Below are positions 31,961 through 41,330 of a stretch of 64,000 nucleotides of DNA, in pieces. Each line of letters opens with the position of its first letter. Within the stretch, counting starts at the first letter, position 1. The stretch lies in contig JAAYEI010000068.1 in NCBI GenBank assembly GCA_012728815.1, forward strand, positions 1 through 64,000. The letters run 5' to 3'. Under the pieces are notes generated by a model. It saw nothing but the letters and a program-made list of their open reading frames with translations. It searched no databases and had not been told where the DNA came from. The DNA is from Clostridiales bacterium. GTDB lineage: Bacteria > Bacillota > Clostridia > Christensenellales > Aristaeellaceae. The translations under genes were made by a program, and so were the position numbers.

Positions 31961-34852
31961 ATGGCAAAAGTCGGTCTCAAGGACACCATCAAGGACCTCA
32001 ACCAGAAGGCAGGCGTTATCCTCTCGGAAACCGAGCGGGTATTGCGCAATGCAGACATCACCCTGCAGATGCTCAGGCAGCAGGAGTCAGTGTTCCTGCG
32101 TCAGGAAGACGAGGAGCGCCAGCGCCAGCGTCAGGAGCAACAGCAGCAGATGCTGCAGACGCAGACCAAGGCTTGGACCATGCCCGATGAGGATGAGCAG
32201 GCAATCCTGGATGCCGCCGCGGCCCAGGCCCGGGCAGAGGAACAGGGTGCAGCCCAGTCCGCGCCGGAAGAGCCGACCGCAGAAGTGGCCGAGCAGCCTG
32301 CGCCCGTGGTGACGCCCGTGGCGGAGCAGGCGCCCGTGGCTGAGGAAGTGGCAGTGCCCGCTCCCCAGGCCGCCGAGGCGCCGGTGGTGAAGGAAACTGA
32401 GCCGGTGCAGGCGTCTGAGGCCGAGACACAGCCTGCGCCAGCCAAGCGCGCCGCCGCCCAGAAGACCGAGGAACCCAGGAAGGTTGAAAAGGAAGAGCCG
32501 GTATCCCAGATCCGCACCCCGGAGATTACCGTGCCCCAGGTACGCATCATCAGGCCCGCGCCCAAGCAGCCCCAGGGTGTGCAGGGGCATTTCTCCACCG
32601 GCCCAGCACCCGTGACCCGTGGCCCCTATGGCCGCCCGGCCCCCGGCACCCAGCAGTATGGCCGCCCAGCCCCTGGTGCCCAGCAGTACGGCCGCCCGGC
32701 TCCTGGTGCCCAGCAGTATGGCCGCCCGGCCCCCGGCGCCCAGCAGTACGGCCGCCCGGCTCCCGGCTCGCCTCAATATGGGCGTCCGGCCCCCGGCTCG
32801 TCCCAGTATGGGCGCCCGGCCCCTGGCGCAGGCCGCACCGGCATAGGCCGCGCGGGTGCCCGGCCTACTCCGGATGAAATGATGATTCCCATGGAGAAGG
32901 ACCGCGCCAGCAATTACGACCCCAACAGAAGAAGCTACTCCCGCAGGCCGGATCCCGAGCATGTGAGCAGGCAGCGCAAGCAGAACGCGCGCAAGTCCCA
33001 GCCTCAGCACTTTGGCATGGACGATGACGTCGTGCGCGGTGGCCGCCGCGCGCGCAGCAAGCGCCCCTCTGCGCAGCAGAAAATGGCCCCCATCAAGATT
33101 GAAACCGCCTTTATGACCCAGGAATCCATCACCGTGAAGGACCTGACCGAGCGCATCGGCAAGCCGGCGGGCGAGATCCTCAAGAAGCTGCTCCTGCTGG
33201 GCAACATGGCCACCATCAACAGCGACCTGGACTATGACACCGCTTCCCTGGTGAGTTCTGAGTTCGGCGTGGACCTGAAGCTGCGCCTGGACCGCACGGC
33301 GGAGGACCAGATGATTGAGGTGGCCGACGAGGTGGACAGGGAGGAAGACCTCCAGCCCCGTCCGCCGGTCATCACCATCATGGGCCATGTCGACCACGGC
33401 AAGACCTCCCTGCTGGACTATATCCGCGATGCCCACGTCACCCGGGGCGAGGCAGGCGGCATCACCCAGCACATCGGTGCCTACACCGTGGACCTGGACG
33501 GCGAGCTGATCACCTTCCTGGACACCCCCGGCCATGAGGCCTTCACCGCCATGCGCGCCCGCGGCGCCCAGTCCACCGATATCGCGGTGCTGGTGGTCGC
33601 GGCCGATGACGGCGTGATGCCCCAGACGGTGGAAGCCATCAACCATGCCAAGGCGGCCGGCGTGCCGATTATCGTGGCCATCAACAAGATGGACAAACCC
33701 GAGGCCAACCCCGAGCGCATCAAGCAGGACCTGACCGCCTACGAGATGGTGGCGGAGGACTGGGGCGGGGACACCATCATGGTGCCCGTGTCCGCCAAGA
33801 CCGGCGAGGGCGTGGACAGCCTGCTGGAGATGATCCTGCTGCAGGCCGAGGTGCTGCAGCTGCGCGCCAACCCGGACCGCCTGGCCCGCGGCATCATCAT
33901 CGAGGCCAAGCTGGACAGGAGCCGCGGCCCGCTGGCCACCGTGCTGCTCAAGAATGGCACCCTGCGCGTGGGCGACAACATCATCGCGGGCATGGCGGCA
34001 GGCCGTGTGCGCGCCCTGCTCAACGACAAGGGCGAAAACGTGCGCGAGGCCGGCCCATCCATGCCGGTGGAAATTTCCGGCTTTGACTCCGTCCCCGACG
34101 CCGGTGACGAGATGATTGCCGTCAAGGACGACAAGCTGGTGCGCCAGGTGGCCAAGGAGCGGGAGGACCGCCTCAAGGAAGCCCGCGTGGCTGCCTCCAC
34201 TGTGACGCTGGACAACCTGTTCCAGAACATCAAGGAAGGCGAGCAGCTTACCCTCAACCTCCTCATCAAGGCCGATGTGCAGGGCTCCGCGGAGGCCGTG
34301 CGCCAGTCGCTGGAGAAGCTCAACAACGACCAGGTCAGGATCAATGTGCTGCACTCAGGCGTGGGCGCTGTCACCAAGGACGACGTCAACCTGGCAGCCA
34401 CCGCCAACGCCACCATCATTGGCTTCAACATCCGCCCGGACAACAACGCCCGGGAGGTCGCCGCCCGGGAGAACATTGACATCCGCCTCTACCGCGTGAT
34501 TTACCAGGCCATCGAGGACATTGAGAAGGCCATGAAGGGCCTGCTGGCGCCTGAGTACAAGGAAGTGCTGCTGGGCCATGCCGAGGTGCGCAATGTGTTC
34601 AAGGTGACCGGCGCTGGCACCATCGCCGGCTGCTATGTGACCGACGGCAAGATGCAGCGCAACCAGTCTGTGCGGCTGTTGCGGGACAACGTGGTGGTGT
34701 TTGAGGGCAAGCTGTCCTCCCTGCGCCGCTTCAAGGATGACGTGCGCGAGGTGGCCAGCGGCTACGAGTGCGGCATCAGCCTGGAAAACTACAACGACAT
34801 CAAAGAAAAAGACGTCATCGAATGCTTCATGATGGAAGAAATCGAACGCTAA
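31961..34852 (+). CDS. infB: Translation initiation factor IF-2
   Basis: The 963-residue GTPase brings initiator tRNA to the ribosome. The first 380 residues are low in complexity: an acidic Ala/Glu/Pro stretch, then seven decapeptide repeats YGRPAPGxQQ (about residues 223-292), then a basic Arg-rich part. The IF2_N domain follows (about 385-440), then the G domain with [17 protein letters not shown] and NKMD, and domains II-IV. The ATG follows ggaggg. Confidence 0.97.
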   Translation: MAKVGLKDTIKDLNQKAGVILSETERVLRNADITLQMLRQQESVFLRQEDEERQRQRQEQQQQMLQTQTKAWTMPDEDEQAILDAAAAQARAEEQGAAQSAPEEPTAEVAEQPAPVVTPVAEQAPVAEEVAVPAPQAAEAPVVKETEPVQASEAETQPAPAKRAAAQKTEEPRKVEKEEPVSQIRTPEITVPQVRIIRPAPKQPQGVQGHFSTGPAPVTRGPYGRPAPGTQQYGRPAPGAQQYGRPAPGAQQYGRPAPGAQQYGRPAPGSPQYGRPAPGSSQYGRPAPGAGRTGIGRAGARPTPDEMMIPMEKDRASNYDPNRRSYSRRPDPEHVSRQRKQNARKSQPQHFGMDDDVVRGGRRARSKRPSAQQKMAPIKIETAFMTQESITVKDLTERIGKPAGEILKKLLLLGNMATINSDLDYDTASLVSSEFGVDLKLRLDRTAEDQMIEVADEVDREEDLQPRPPVITIMGHVDHGKTSLLDYIRDAHVTRGEAGGITQHIGAYTVDLDGELITFLDTPGHEAFTAMRARGAQSTDIAVLVVAADDGVMPQTVEAINHAKAAGVPIIVAINKMDKPEANPERIKQDLTAYEMVAEDWGGDTIMVPVSAKTGEGVDSLLEMILLQAEVLQLRANPDRLARGIIIEAKLDRSRGPLATVLLKNGTLRVGDNIIAGMAAGRVRALLNDKGENVREAGPSMPVEISGFDSVPDAGDEMIAVKDDKLVRQVAKEREDRLKEARVAASTVTLDNLFQNIKEGEQLTLNLLIKADVQGSAEAVRQSLEKLNNDQVRINVLHSGVGAVTKDDVNLAATANATIIGFNIRPDNNAREVAARENIDIRLYRVIYQAIEDIEKAMKGLLAPEYKEVLLGHAEVRNVFKVTGAGTIAGCYVTDGKMQRNQSVRLLRDNVVVFEGKLSSLRRFKDDVREVASGYECGISLENYNDIKEKDVIECFMMEEIER
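32627..32836 (+). repeat. Seven 30-base tandem repeats inside infB
   Basis: Seven consecutive 30-base units encode [10 protein letters not shown], three copies of [30 protein letters not shown] and [10 protein letters not shown]. Differences between copies lie mostly at third codon positions and near the 3' units. Such arrays change copy number easily. Confidence 0.93.
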
Positions 34853-34861
34853 GGAGACACC

Positions 34862-35245
34862 GTGGCACAGTATCGGCAGAACCGCATCGCCGAGGAAATC
34901 AAGAAAAACCTGGACCGCATCATCCGCGAGGAGCTGGATGACCCCCGGGTCAACAGCACCTTCAGCATCACCCGGGTGGAGCCCAGCCGCGACCTGCGCT
35001 ACGCCAAGGTGTACGTGAGCGTGCTGGAAGAGGACAAGCTGGAGGGCATGATCAAAGCCCTCAAAGGAGCCGCCGGCCTGCTGCGTCACGCGCTGGGCAG
35101 CACACTCACCGTGCGGCACACGCCGGAGTTGAACTTCATAGGCGACAAAAACATCGCCTATGGCCTGCACATTGCGGGCGTACTCAAACAGGTGATGGGA
35201 GATGGGGCGCACAGCCCGCAAGATGAAAACAATCAGCCTGAGTGA
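34862..35245 (+). CDS. rbfA: Ribosome-binding factor A
   Basis: The 127-residue protein has the RbfA KH-like fold: RIAEEIKKNLDRIIREELDDPRV, then SITRVEPSRDLRYAKVYVSV. RbfA helps mature the 30S 5' domain. It uses a GTG start with aaggag seven bases upstream. Its 3' end overlaps the next gene. Confidence 0.94.
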   Translation: MAQYRQNRIAEEIKKNLDRIIREELDDPRVNSTFSITRVEPSRDLRYAKVYVSVLEEDKLEGMIKALKGAAGLLRHALGSTLTVRHTPELNFIGDKNIAYGLHIAGVLKQVMGDGAHSPQDENNQPE

Positions 35246-36197
35246 AACAGCCAGTGTTTTAAAGGATGCCGAACGCATCCTTTTATGTGCCCATGTGCAG
35301 CCGGACGGCGACGCGATTGGCTCCCTGCTGGCCCTAGGAGAGTTGCTCCAATCTTTTGGCAAGCAGGTGACCTTGGTGTGCCACAACCCGGTGCCCGGCT
35401 ACCTGAACATCCTGCCAGGCTGGGAGCAGGTGCGCCTGCCCCATGAGGTGGCGGAACAAGCCTTTGACCTGGCCTGCTCCGTTGACTCGTCAGACCTGGA
35501 GCGTCTGGGGGATGCTGGCGCGCTGTTCATGGCGGCGCCACGCAGCCTGGTGATTGACCACCACGCCTCCAACACCCTGTTTGGCCAGTTGAACTATGTG
35601 GACAACAAGGTCGCTGCCTCCGGCAACCTGATATATCGCCTGTACGAAGCCTTCCAGCAGGAACCCAGCGCCAATGCCGCAACCTGTCTGTACACCGCCC
35701 TGTCCACAGATACCGGCAACTTCAGCTATGGCCAGATGGACGAAGAGTTTTTTCTCCAGCTAGGCGGGCTGATGCGCGCGGGGCTGGATATCACCAGCTA
35801 CGCCCGCGCCCTGCACCTGACCAAGGACCTGGGCTTCATCCGCCTGCTGACGCGCGCGCTGAATTCCCTCACCTTTGAGTGCGAGGGGCGTCTGAGCATC
35901 ATGAAGCTCTATACCACGGATTTTGAGCAGACCGGCACCAGCCATGAGCTGACGGAAGGCCTGGTCAACAAGGCGCTGAACATCACCGGCGTCAGGATGT
36001 GTTTCCTGGCCACCCAGCTGGACCAGGACAATACCAAGTTCAGCCTGCGCGCGCTGGCGCCCTACGACGTGGCGCAGATTGCCACTGAGTTTGGCGGTGG
36101 CGGCCACCTGCTCGCGGCGGGCTGCACGGTGAACCTGCCCATGGAAGTGGCGGTTTCCCGCATGAAAGAGCGCATGTTGCAGGCGGTCTGCACTTGA
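35202..36197 (+). CDS. nrnA: DHH-family nanoRNase / pAp phosphatase NrnA
   Basis: The roughly 330-residue protein has DHH phosphoesterase motifs: HVQPDGDAIGS (I), SVDSSDLERLG (II), VIDHHASN (III, the DHH), and STDTGNFSYGQMD (IV). The C-terminal DHHA1 domain has the GGGGH motif FGGGGHLLAAGC. NrnA degrades short RNA oligonucleotides and pAp. Two starts are possible: ATG 35202, with aggtg seven bases upstream, and ATG 35223, which fits the family start (MKTISL) better. Confidence 0.92.
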   Translation: MGRTARKMKTISLSETASVLKDAERILLCAHVQPDGDAIGSLLALGELLQSFGKQVTLVCHNPVPGYLNILPGWEQVRLPHEVAEQAFDLACSVDSSDLERLGDAGALFMAAPRSLVIDHHASNTLFGQLNYVDNKVAASGNLIYRLYEAFQQEPSANAATCLYTALSTDTGNFSYGQMDEEFFLQLGGLMRAGLDITSYARALHLTKDLGFIRLLTRALNSLTFECEGRLSIMKLYTTDFEQTGTSHELTEGLVNKALNITGVRMCFLATQLDQDNTKFSLRALAPYDVAQIATEFGGGGHLLAAGCTVNLPMEVAVSRMKERMLQAVCT

Positions 36198-37102
36198 CCG
36201 GGCTGATCAACTTCTACAAACCGCCTGGCATGACATCCGCCCAGGCGGTTGCTTTCATCAAGCGCCTGACCCGCACCAAGACCGGCCACGCCGGCACGCT
36301 GGACCCTGAGGCGGCCGGGGTGCTGCCCATCCTGTTGGGCCGGGCCACCCGCATCAGTGAGCATCTGATGGCAATGCCCAAGCAGTACCTGGCAGAAATC
36401 GCCTTTGGCGCGGCCACCGATACCCAGGACGCCCAGGGGCTGGTGATTGCCAGGGGGGACAGGTATCCAGACCTGGACAGCCTGCGCGCGGCCCTGCCCG
36501 CTTTCCAGGGCGCTGTGTCGCAGCTGCCGCCGCAGTACTCCGCCCTGAAAGTGGATGGTAAAACAGCCTACCAGCTGGCCAGGGCAGGAAAGCAGGCAAA
36601 GCTTCAGCCGCGGGAGGTCTGGTTCGAATCCATTCAGGTGCTGCGGGCAATGCCAAACCAGGGCTTCCTGCTGCGGGTGCGCTGCGGGAAGGGCGCTTAC
36701 ATCCGCACCCTGTGCCATGACCTGGGTGATGCCCTTGGTTGCCCGGCACACCTGCGCTTCTTGCTGCGGGAGGAGAGCGGCGGCTTGCTGCTGGCAGGGT
36801 CCCGCACACCGGAGGAAGTGCGGGTCTGGGCGGAAGGCGGCTGCAAAACAGACCAGAGTATGCTTTTGCCGGTGGCAACAGCCCTGGGGAGGTTGCCGCG
36901 GGTACAGGTGCCCGACCACCTGCTGCGACCTGCCATCAATGGGGTGGCGCTGCCAATTGCCGAATTCCCTGGTTTTGACAAAACCAACCAGCATCAGGCG
37001 CTGCTTTTTGCGGGTGAGCGGCTGGTCGGTCTGTTCAGGCGGGCGGGAGACCTGCTGCGCGTGGATGTCATGTTTTATGAGCCGGAATCAGGTAAAAAGT
37101 AA
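36194..37102 (+). CDS. truB: tRNA pseudouridine-55 synthase TruB
   Basis: The 302-residue enzyme makes pseudouridine 55 in the T-loop of tRNAs. GHAGTLDPEAAGVLPILLGRAT contains the catalytic Asp, and LRVRCGKGAYIRTLCHDLG follows near residue 165. The TTG start overlaps the nrnA stop (TTGA). It is the last gene of the rimP operon; the usual next gene, ribF, is not present. Confidence 0.95.
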   Translation: MTGLINFYKPPGMTSAQAVAFIKRLTRTKTGHAGTLDPEAAGVLPILLGRATRISEHLMAMPKQYLAEIAFGAATDTQDAQGLVIARGDRYPDLDSLRAALPAFQGAVSQLPPQYSALKVDGKTAYQLARAGKQAKLQPREVWFESIQVLRAMPNQGFLLRVRCGKGAYIRTLCHDLGDALGCPAHLRFLLREESGGLLLAGSRTPEEVRVWAEGGCKTDQSMLLPVATALGRLPRVQVPDHLLRPAINGVALPIAEFPGFDKTNQHQALLFAGERLVGLFRRAGDLLRVDVMFYEPESGKK

Positions 37103-37169
37103 AGGCGCAATATTTCTTTTTACGCATCAAGTATAAGGTCGCGCATGGCGGTCCTGGCACCCTCAATTC

Positions 37170-37198
37170 TTGACATCAAGCCGGGCTTTGAGTACTAT
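37170..37198 (+). promoter_or_regulatory. Sigma-A promoter of the GntR-family gene
   Basis: TTGACA (37170-37175), a 17-base spacer and TACTAT (37193-37198) lie about 30 bases before the regulator gene. Confidence 0.82.
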
Positions 37199-37230
37199 CA
37201 AACAAGTTTAGTCAAGGGGGGACACGAATT

Positions 37231-37923
37231 TTGGATCGACTGGGTCTGGACAAGGTAGAACTGAACAAACCAATTCGTGAAACAACCTATGAAACGCTCA
37301 AGCACGCGATCATCATGGGGAAAATCCCTGCGGGCTCCCGCCTGATTGAAACCGTCTATGCCGAAACCCTGCATATCTCCCGCACGCCGCTGCGCGAGGC
37401 CTTCCGCAAGTTGGAGCTGGACGGCCTGGTGGAGTATGTGGAGCGCCGGGGCGTGGTGGTACGCGCCTTCACGATGGAGGACATCGAGGAGACCTTTACC
37501 ATCCGCAACGCGCTGATGATGCTGATCATCCCTTCCATCTTTGAAAACGTGGAGGAAGCGCACCTGGAGAAGTTGCGGCAGATTCTGGACGCCATGGACA
37601 TCAGCCAGCATGCGGAAGATGCGGATGAGCTGGCCAAGTACAACCGCGATTTTCACCGCACCATCGAGCAGATTTCAAACAAAAAGCGCATCCTGCGCGT
37701 CATAGACAGCCAGGAGGAGTACATCATCCGCTTCTCCCACATCGCGATTGCAAGCGTGGTGCGCCGCTCCACCGCCCACCAGGAGCACCATGAGCTGCTG
37801 AACCTGCTGTCCCAGGGCAAGCAGGATGAGTTTGCCTCCCTTATGGCCCACCACCTGGAGCAAAGCAAGATGACCTGCCTGGAGGCGCTGGCCAAGCAGC
37901 GCGCGCAGCAGGAAAAAGACTGA
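37231..37923 (+). CDS. GntR-family transcriptional regulator, FadR/FCD type
   Basis: The 230-residue protein has an N-terminal winged helix (about residues 12-78) with IPAGSRLIETVYAETLHISRTPLREAFRKLELDGLV characteristics, and an all-helical FCD ligand domain (about 88-220). In that domain the metal-binding pattern Asp...His...His is suggested by YNRDFHRTI and HQEHHELL. Ligands of this class are usually small organic acids. It begins with TTG after aaggggg, and lies 64 bases before formate-THF ligase, which it may regulate. Confidence 0.88.
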   Translation: MDRLGLDKVELNKPIRETTYETLKHAIIMGKIPAGSRLIETVYAETLHISRTPLREAFRKLELDGLVEYVERRGVVVRAFTMEDIEETFTIRNALMMLIIPSIFENVEEAHLEKLRQILDAMDISQHAEDADELAKYNRDFHRTIEQISNKKRILRVIDSQEEYIIRFSHIAIASVVRRSTAHQEHHELLNLLSQGKQDEFASLMAHHLEQSKMTCLEALAKQRAQQEKD

Positions 37924-37987
37924 GCCTTTCGCATGCTGGAAGCATGTGGGTAATATCTTTTTATATACAAACAATCAGGAGGGAACC

Positions 37988-39655
37988 ATGAACGACATCC
38001 AGATTGCCCAGGCAGCCAAGCTGAAGCCCATCACTGAAATTGCCGCGGCCTTCGGTGTGCCGGAGGACGCCCTGTCCACCTATGGCAAGCACATCGCCAA
38101 GGTGAACCCGGTCAAGCTGCGCGACCTGCCCCAGAAGGGCAAGCTGATCCTGGTCAGCGCCATCACGCCCACCACGGCGGGCGAGGGCAAGACCACGGTA
38201 TCCATCAGCCTGGCGGACGGCCTGAGCGCGATTGGCAAAAAGTCCATGCTGGCCCTGCGCGAGCCCTCCATGGGGCCGGTCTTTGGCATGAAGGGCGGCG
38301 CCACCGGCGGCGGCCATTCCCAGGTACTGCCCATGGAGAACATCAACCTCCACTTCACCGGAGATTTCCATGCCATCACCTCCGCCAACAACCTGTTGTG
38401 CGCCATGGTGGACAACCACATCCAGCAGGGCAACCAGCTCAACATTGATGAGCGCCAGGTGCGCGTGCGCCGCTGCATGGACATGAACGACCGCCAGCTG
38501 CGCCATATCGTGGACGGCCTGGGCGGCACCGGCAACGGCGTGCCGCGCGAGGATGGCTTTGACATCACCGCCGCCAGCGAGGTCATGGCCTCCTTCTGCA
38601 TGGCTTCCGACCTGACCGACCTCAAGCACCGCCTGGGCAACATCGTGGTGGCCCGGGACAAGTCCGGCAAGAACATCACCTGTGCCCAGATTGGCGCGCA
38701 AGGCGCCATGGCGGCGCTGCTGCGCGACGCGCTCATGCCCAACATGGTGCAAACCCTGGACCATACCCCGGCGCTCATCCATGGCGGCCCCTTCGCCAAC
38801 ATTGCCCATGGCTGCAACTCCATCACGGCCACCAGCCTGGCGCTGAAGCTGGCTGATTATGTGGTGACCGAGGCCGGCTTTGGCGCGGACCTGGGCGCTG
38901 AGAAGTTCATTGACATCAAATGCCGCGCCAGCGGCCTGCGCCCCGACGCTGTCGTGCTGGTGGCCACCATCCGCGCGCTCAAGCACCACGGCGGCGTGCA
39001 AAAAGGCGAGTATGGCGTTGAAAATGTGGACGCGCTCAAGGCTGGCATGACCAACCTGCTGGCCCATGTGCGCAATGTTAAGTCGGTGTGGAACCTGCCT
39101 GTGGTGGTTGCCATCAACCACTTTGTGACCGACAGCCCCGCTGAGGTCAAGGCCCTTCAGGACGCCATGGCGGCCGAGGGCGTGCCCTGTGCCTTCTCCG
39201 ATGGCTGGGCCAAGGGCGGCCAGGGCGCCAAGGAGCTGGCCCAGGCCGTGGCCGACCTGGTGGACCACGCTGACAAGCCTGAGCTGACCTTCACCTACCC
39301 GGATGAGATGCCCCTGGCTGAGAAAATTGAGACCATCGCCAGGAAGGTGTATCACGCCGGCAGCGTGACCTTCTCCGCCCGCGCCCGCACCCTGCTGGCC
39401 CAGCTGACTGAGGACGGCTTTGGCAGCTACCCCGTGTGCATCGCCAAAACCCAGTACTCCTTTAGCGACAACCCCAAGCTGCTGGGCGCGCCCAGCGGGT
39501 TTGAGCTTACCATCCGCGATGTGCGCCTTTCCGGCGGCGCCGGCTTTGTGGTCGCCTTCGCCGGGGACATCATTGCCATGCCCGGTCTGCCCAAGCAGCC
39601 CGCCGCGCTAAACATTGATGTGGACAACGATGGTGTCATCAGCGGGGTTTTCTGA
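37988..39655 (+). CDS. fhs: Formate-tetrahydrofolate ligase
   Basis: The 555-residue enzyme joins formate to tetrahydrofolate using ATP, feeding 10-formyl-THF into purine, glycine or acetogenic C1 metabolism. The P-loop is TPTTAGEGKTT near residue 60; REPSMGPVFGMKGGATGGG and EAGFGADLGAEKFIDIKCR are further signatures. The ATG follows aggaggg. Other Wood-Ljungdahl genes are not in the window, so an acetogenic role cannot be claimed. It overlaps the next gene by one base. Confidence 0.97.
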   Translation: MNDIQIAQAAKLKPITEIAAAFGVPEDALSTYGKHIAKVNPVKLRDLPQKGKLILVSAITPTTAGEGKTTVSISLADGLSAIGKKSMLALREPSMGPVFGMKGGATGGGHSQVLPMENINLHFTGDFHAITSANNLLCAMVDNHIQQGNQLNIDERQVRVRRCMDMNDRQLRHIVDGLGGTGNGVPREDGFDITAASEVMASFCMASDLTDLKHRLGNIVVARDKSGKNITCAQIGAQGAMAALLRDALMPNMVQTLDHTPALIHGGPFANIAHGCNSITATSLALKLADYVVTEAGFGADLGAEKFIDIKCRASGLRPDAVVLVATIRALKHHGGVQKGEYGVENVDALKAGMTNLLAHVRNVKSVWNLPVVVAINHFVTDSPAEVKALQDAMAAEGVPCAFSDGWAKGGQGAKELAQAVADLVDHADKPELTFTYPDEMPLAEKIETIARKVYHAGSVTFSARARTLLAQLTEDGFGSYPVCIAKTQYSFSDNPKLLGAPSGFELTIRDVRLSGGAGFVVAFAGDIIAMPGLPKQPAALNIDVDNDGVISGVF

Positions 39656-40146
39656 TGAGTGACAAGCAACGGCAGGTGCTGGACCTGCTCAACGAGGACT
39701 GCCGCATCCCCCTGGAGCGCGCGGCCCTCATGCTGGGCATGGACATCCAGGAGGTAGCAGAGATCATTGACACGCTGGAAAAAGAGCGCGTCATCCTCTG
39801 CTACCGCCCGGTTGTCAACTGGGACCGCACCCAACGGACCGTGGTGGAAGCCATGATAGAAGTCAAGGTCACCCCGCAGCGGGACTTTGGCTTTGACGCG
39901 GTGGCGCGGCGCATCAACAGCTTCGCTGAGGTGCGCAGCCTCTACCTGATGAGCGGCACCTATGACCTGCTCATCCAGGTCACCGCGCCCACCTTGAAGG
40001 AACTGGCCCAGTTTATCTCAGAGCGCTTAAGCCCCCTGGAAACGGTCACCGGCACCAGCACCAGTTTCGTGCTGAAGCGCTACAAGCAGGATGGTGTGGT
40101 CTTTGACCAGCCTGACGAGGACAGGCGGCTGTCCATCTCTCCATGA
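39655..40146 (+). CDS. Lrp/AsnC-family transcriptional regulator
   Basis: The 163-residue protein has an N-terminal helix-turn-helix (about residues 5-50) and a C-terminal RAM-like ligand domain (about 65-145) with AMIEVKVTPQRDFGFD and YLMSGTYDLLIQV. These regulators sense amino acids as octamers. It is translationally coupled on both sides, to fhs (TGATG) and to the aminotransferase (ATGA). Lrp-type genes next to class I aminotransferases are common in Clostridia. Confidence 0.9.
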   Translation: MSDKQRQVLDLLNEDCRIPLERAALMLGMDIQEVAEIIDTLEKERVILCYRPVVNWDRTQRTVVEAMIEVKVTPQRDFGFDAVARRINSFAEVRSLYLMSGTYDLLIQVTAPTLKELAQFISERLSPLETVTGTSTSFVLKRYKQDGVVFDQPDEDRRLSISP

Positions 40147-41318
40147 GCGAACGCTTCATCAACCCCGCCATCAGCGCGGTGCCCCCAAGCGCCATCAGGC
40201 GCTTCTTTGACATCGCGGGCACGATGAAAGACGCCATCAGCCTGGGGGTGGGGGAGCCGGACTTTGTCACCCCCTTCCCGGTGCGCAACACGGCGATTGA
40301 AAGCCTGCTGGACGGGGAGACCTCCTACACATCCAACGCCGGCATCCTGCCCCTGCGGCAGGAGATCGCCTGGTACCTCAGGAACCGCTTCCAGCTGGAC
40401 TATGCCCCGGAAGGGGAGGTGCTGGTAACCGTCGGCGCCAGCGAGGCGATAGACATCGCGCTGCGCGCCCTGGTTCGCCCGGGGGATGAGGTGCTCATCC
40501 CCGAGCCCTGCTATATCAGCTACCAGGCCTGCACGCTGTTCGCGTCCGGTGTCCCCGTGCCCGTGCCCACCCATGCGGAAAACGATTTTGAGCTGCGCGC
40601 GCAGGACCTGGAGGTGCGCATCACCCCTCAAAGCCGTGTGATCATCCTCAGCTACCCCAGCAACCCCACCGGCGCCGTGATGCCCTTGGAACGCCTGCGG
40701 GAGGTGGCCGCCCTTGCCATCCAGCATGATCTGTTCGTCATCTGCGATGAAATCTACGCCGAGCTGTGCTATGAGGGCTTTGAGCAGCAGTCCATCGCCA
40801 CCCTGCCCGGCATGCGCGAGCGCACCATGGTGGTAAGCGGGTTCAGCAAGGCCTTCGCCATGACAGGCTTCCGCCTGGGCTACCTGTGCGCGCCCCGGGC
40901 CATCGTGGCGGCCTGCGCGCGGATCCACCAGTACACCATCATGTGCGCCAGCCGGCAAAGCCAGGTGGCCTCCTACAATGCCTTGAAGCAGGGGCGGGAA
41001 ACCAAGTACGCCGATGTGGCCCGCATGCGCGAGAGCTATGACAGGCGCCGGCGCTTGATGGTGCAGTCCTTTCGGGACATGGGGCTGCCCTGCTTCCTGC
41101 CCCGGGGCGCCTTCTACGCCTTTCCCTCCATCCGGCACACGGGGCTGAGCAGCGAACAGTTCTGCGAGCGCCTGCTGCATGAACAGCAGGTGGTGACCGT
41201 GCCCGGCAATGCCTTTGGCCCAAGCGGCGAGGGGCACATCCGCTGCTGCTACGCGACCGCGACAGACAAATTGGTAGAAGCCTTCGTGCGGATTGCCCGT
41301 TTCCTGGACACCTTATAG
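40143..41318 (+). CDS. Class I/II PLP-dependent aminotransferase
   Basis: The 391-residue fold-type I enzyme has SLGVGEPDFVTP at the start, TVGASEAIDIALRAL, LSYPSNPTGAVM, ICDEIYAEL, and the PLP lysine in SGFSKAFAMTGFRLGYL (about residue 240). It resembles PatA/aspartate-type transaminases acting on amino acids and 2-oxo acids; the substrate is not fixed. Its ATG overlaps the Lrp gene stop, suggesting that the regulator responds to its substrate or product. Confidence 0.9.
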   Translation: MSERFINPAISAVPPSAIRRFFDIAGTMKDAISLGVGEPDFVTPFPVRNTAIESLLDGETSYTSNAGILPLRQEIAWYLRNRFQLDYAPEGEVLVTVGASEAIDIALRALVRPGDEVLIPEPCYISYQACTLFASGVPVPVPTHAENDFELRAQDLEVRITPQSRVIILSYPSNPTGAVMPLERLREVAALAIQHDLFVICDEIYAELCYEGFEQQSIATLPGMRERTMVVSGFSKAFAMTGFRLGYLCAPRAIVAACARIHQYTIMCASRQSQVASYNALKQGRETKYADVARMRESYDRRRRLMVQSFRDMGLPCFLPRGAFYAFPSIRHTGLSSEQFCERLLHEQQVVTVPGNAFGPSGEGHIRCCYATATDKLVEAFVRIARFLDTL

Positions 41319-41330
41319 GAGTTGATACCT

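Noticed and set aside
32627..32836. CRISPR-like regular repeats
   Set aside because: The 30-base units are contiguous with no spacers and encode an in-frame peptide repeat in infB.
32087..34354. 755-codon minus-strand open frame opposite infB
   Set aside because: Antisense shadow of infB; the composition is His/Gly/Leu-rich without any recognisable domain.
37961..39355. 464-codon minus-strand open frame opposite fhs
   Set aside because: Antisense shadow; fhs is unambiguous.
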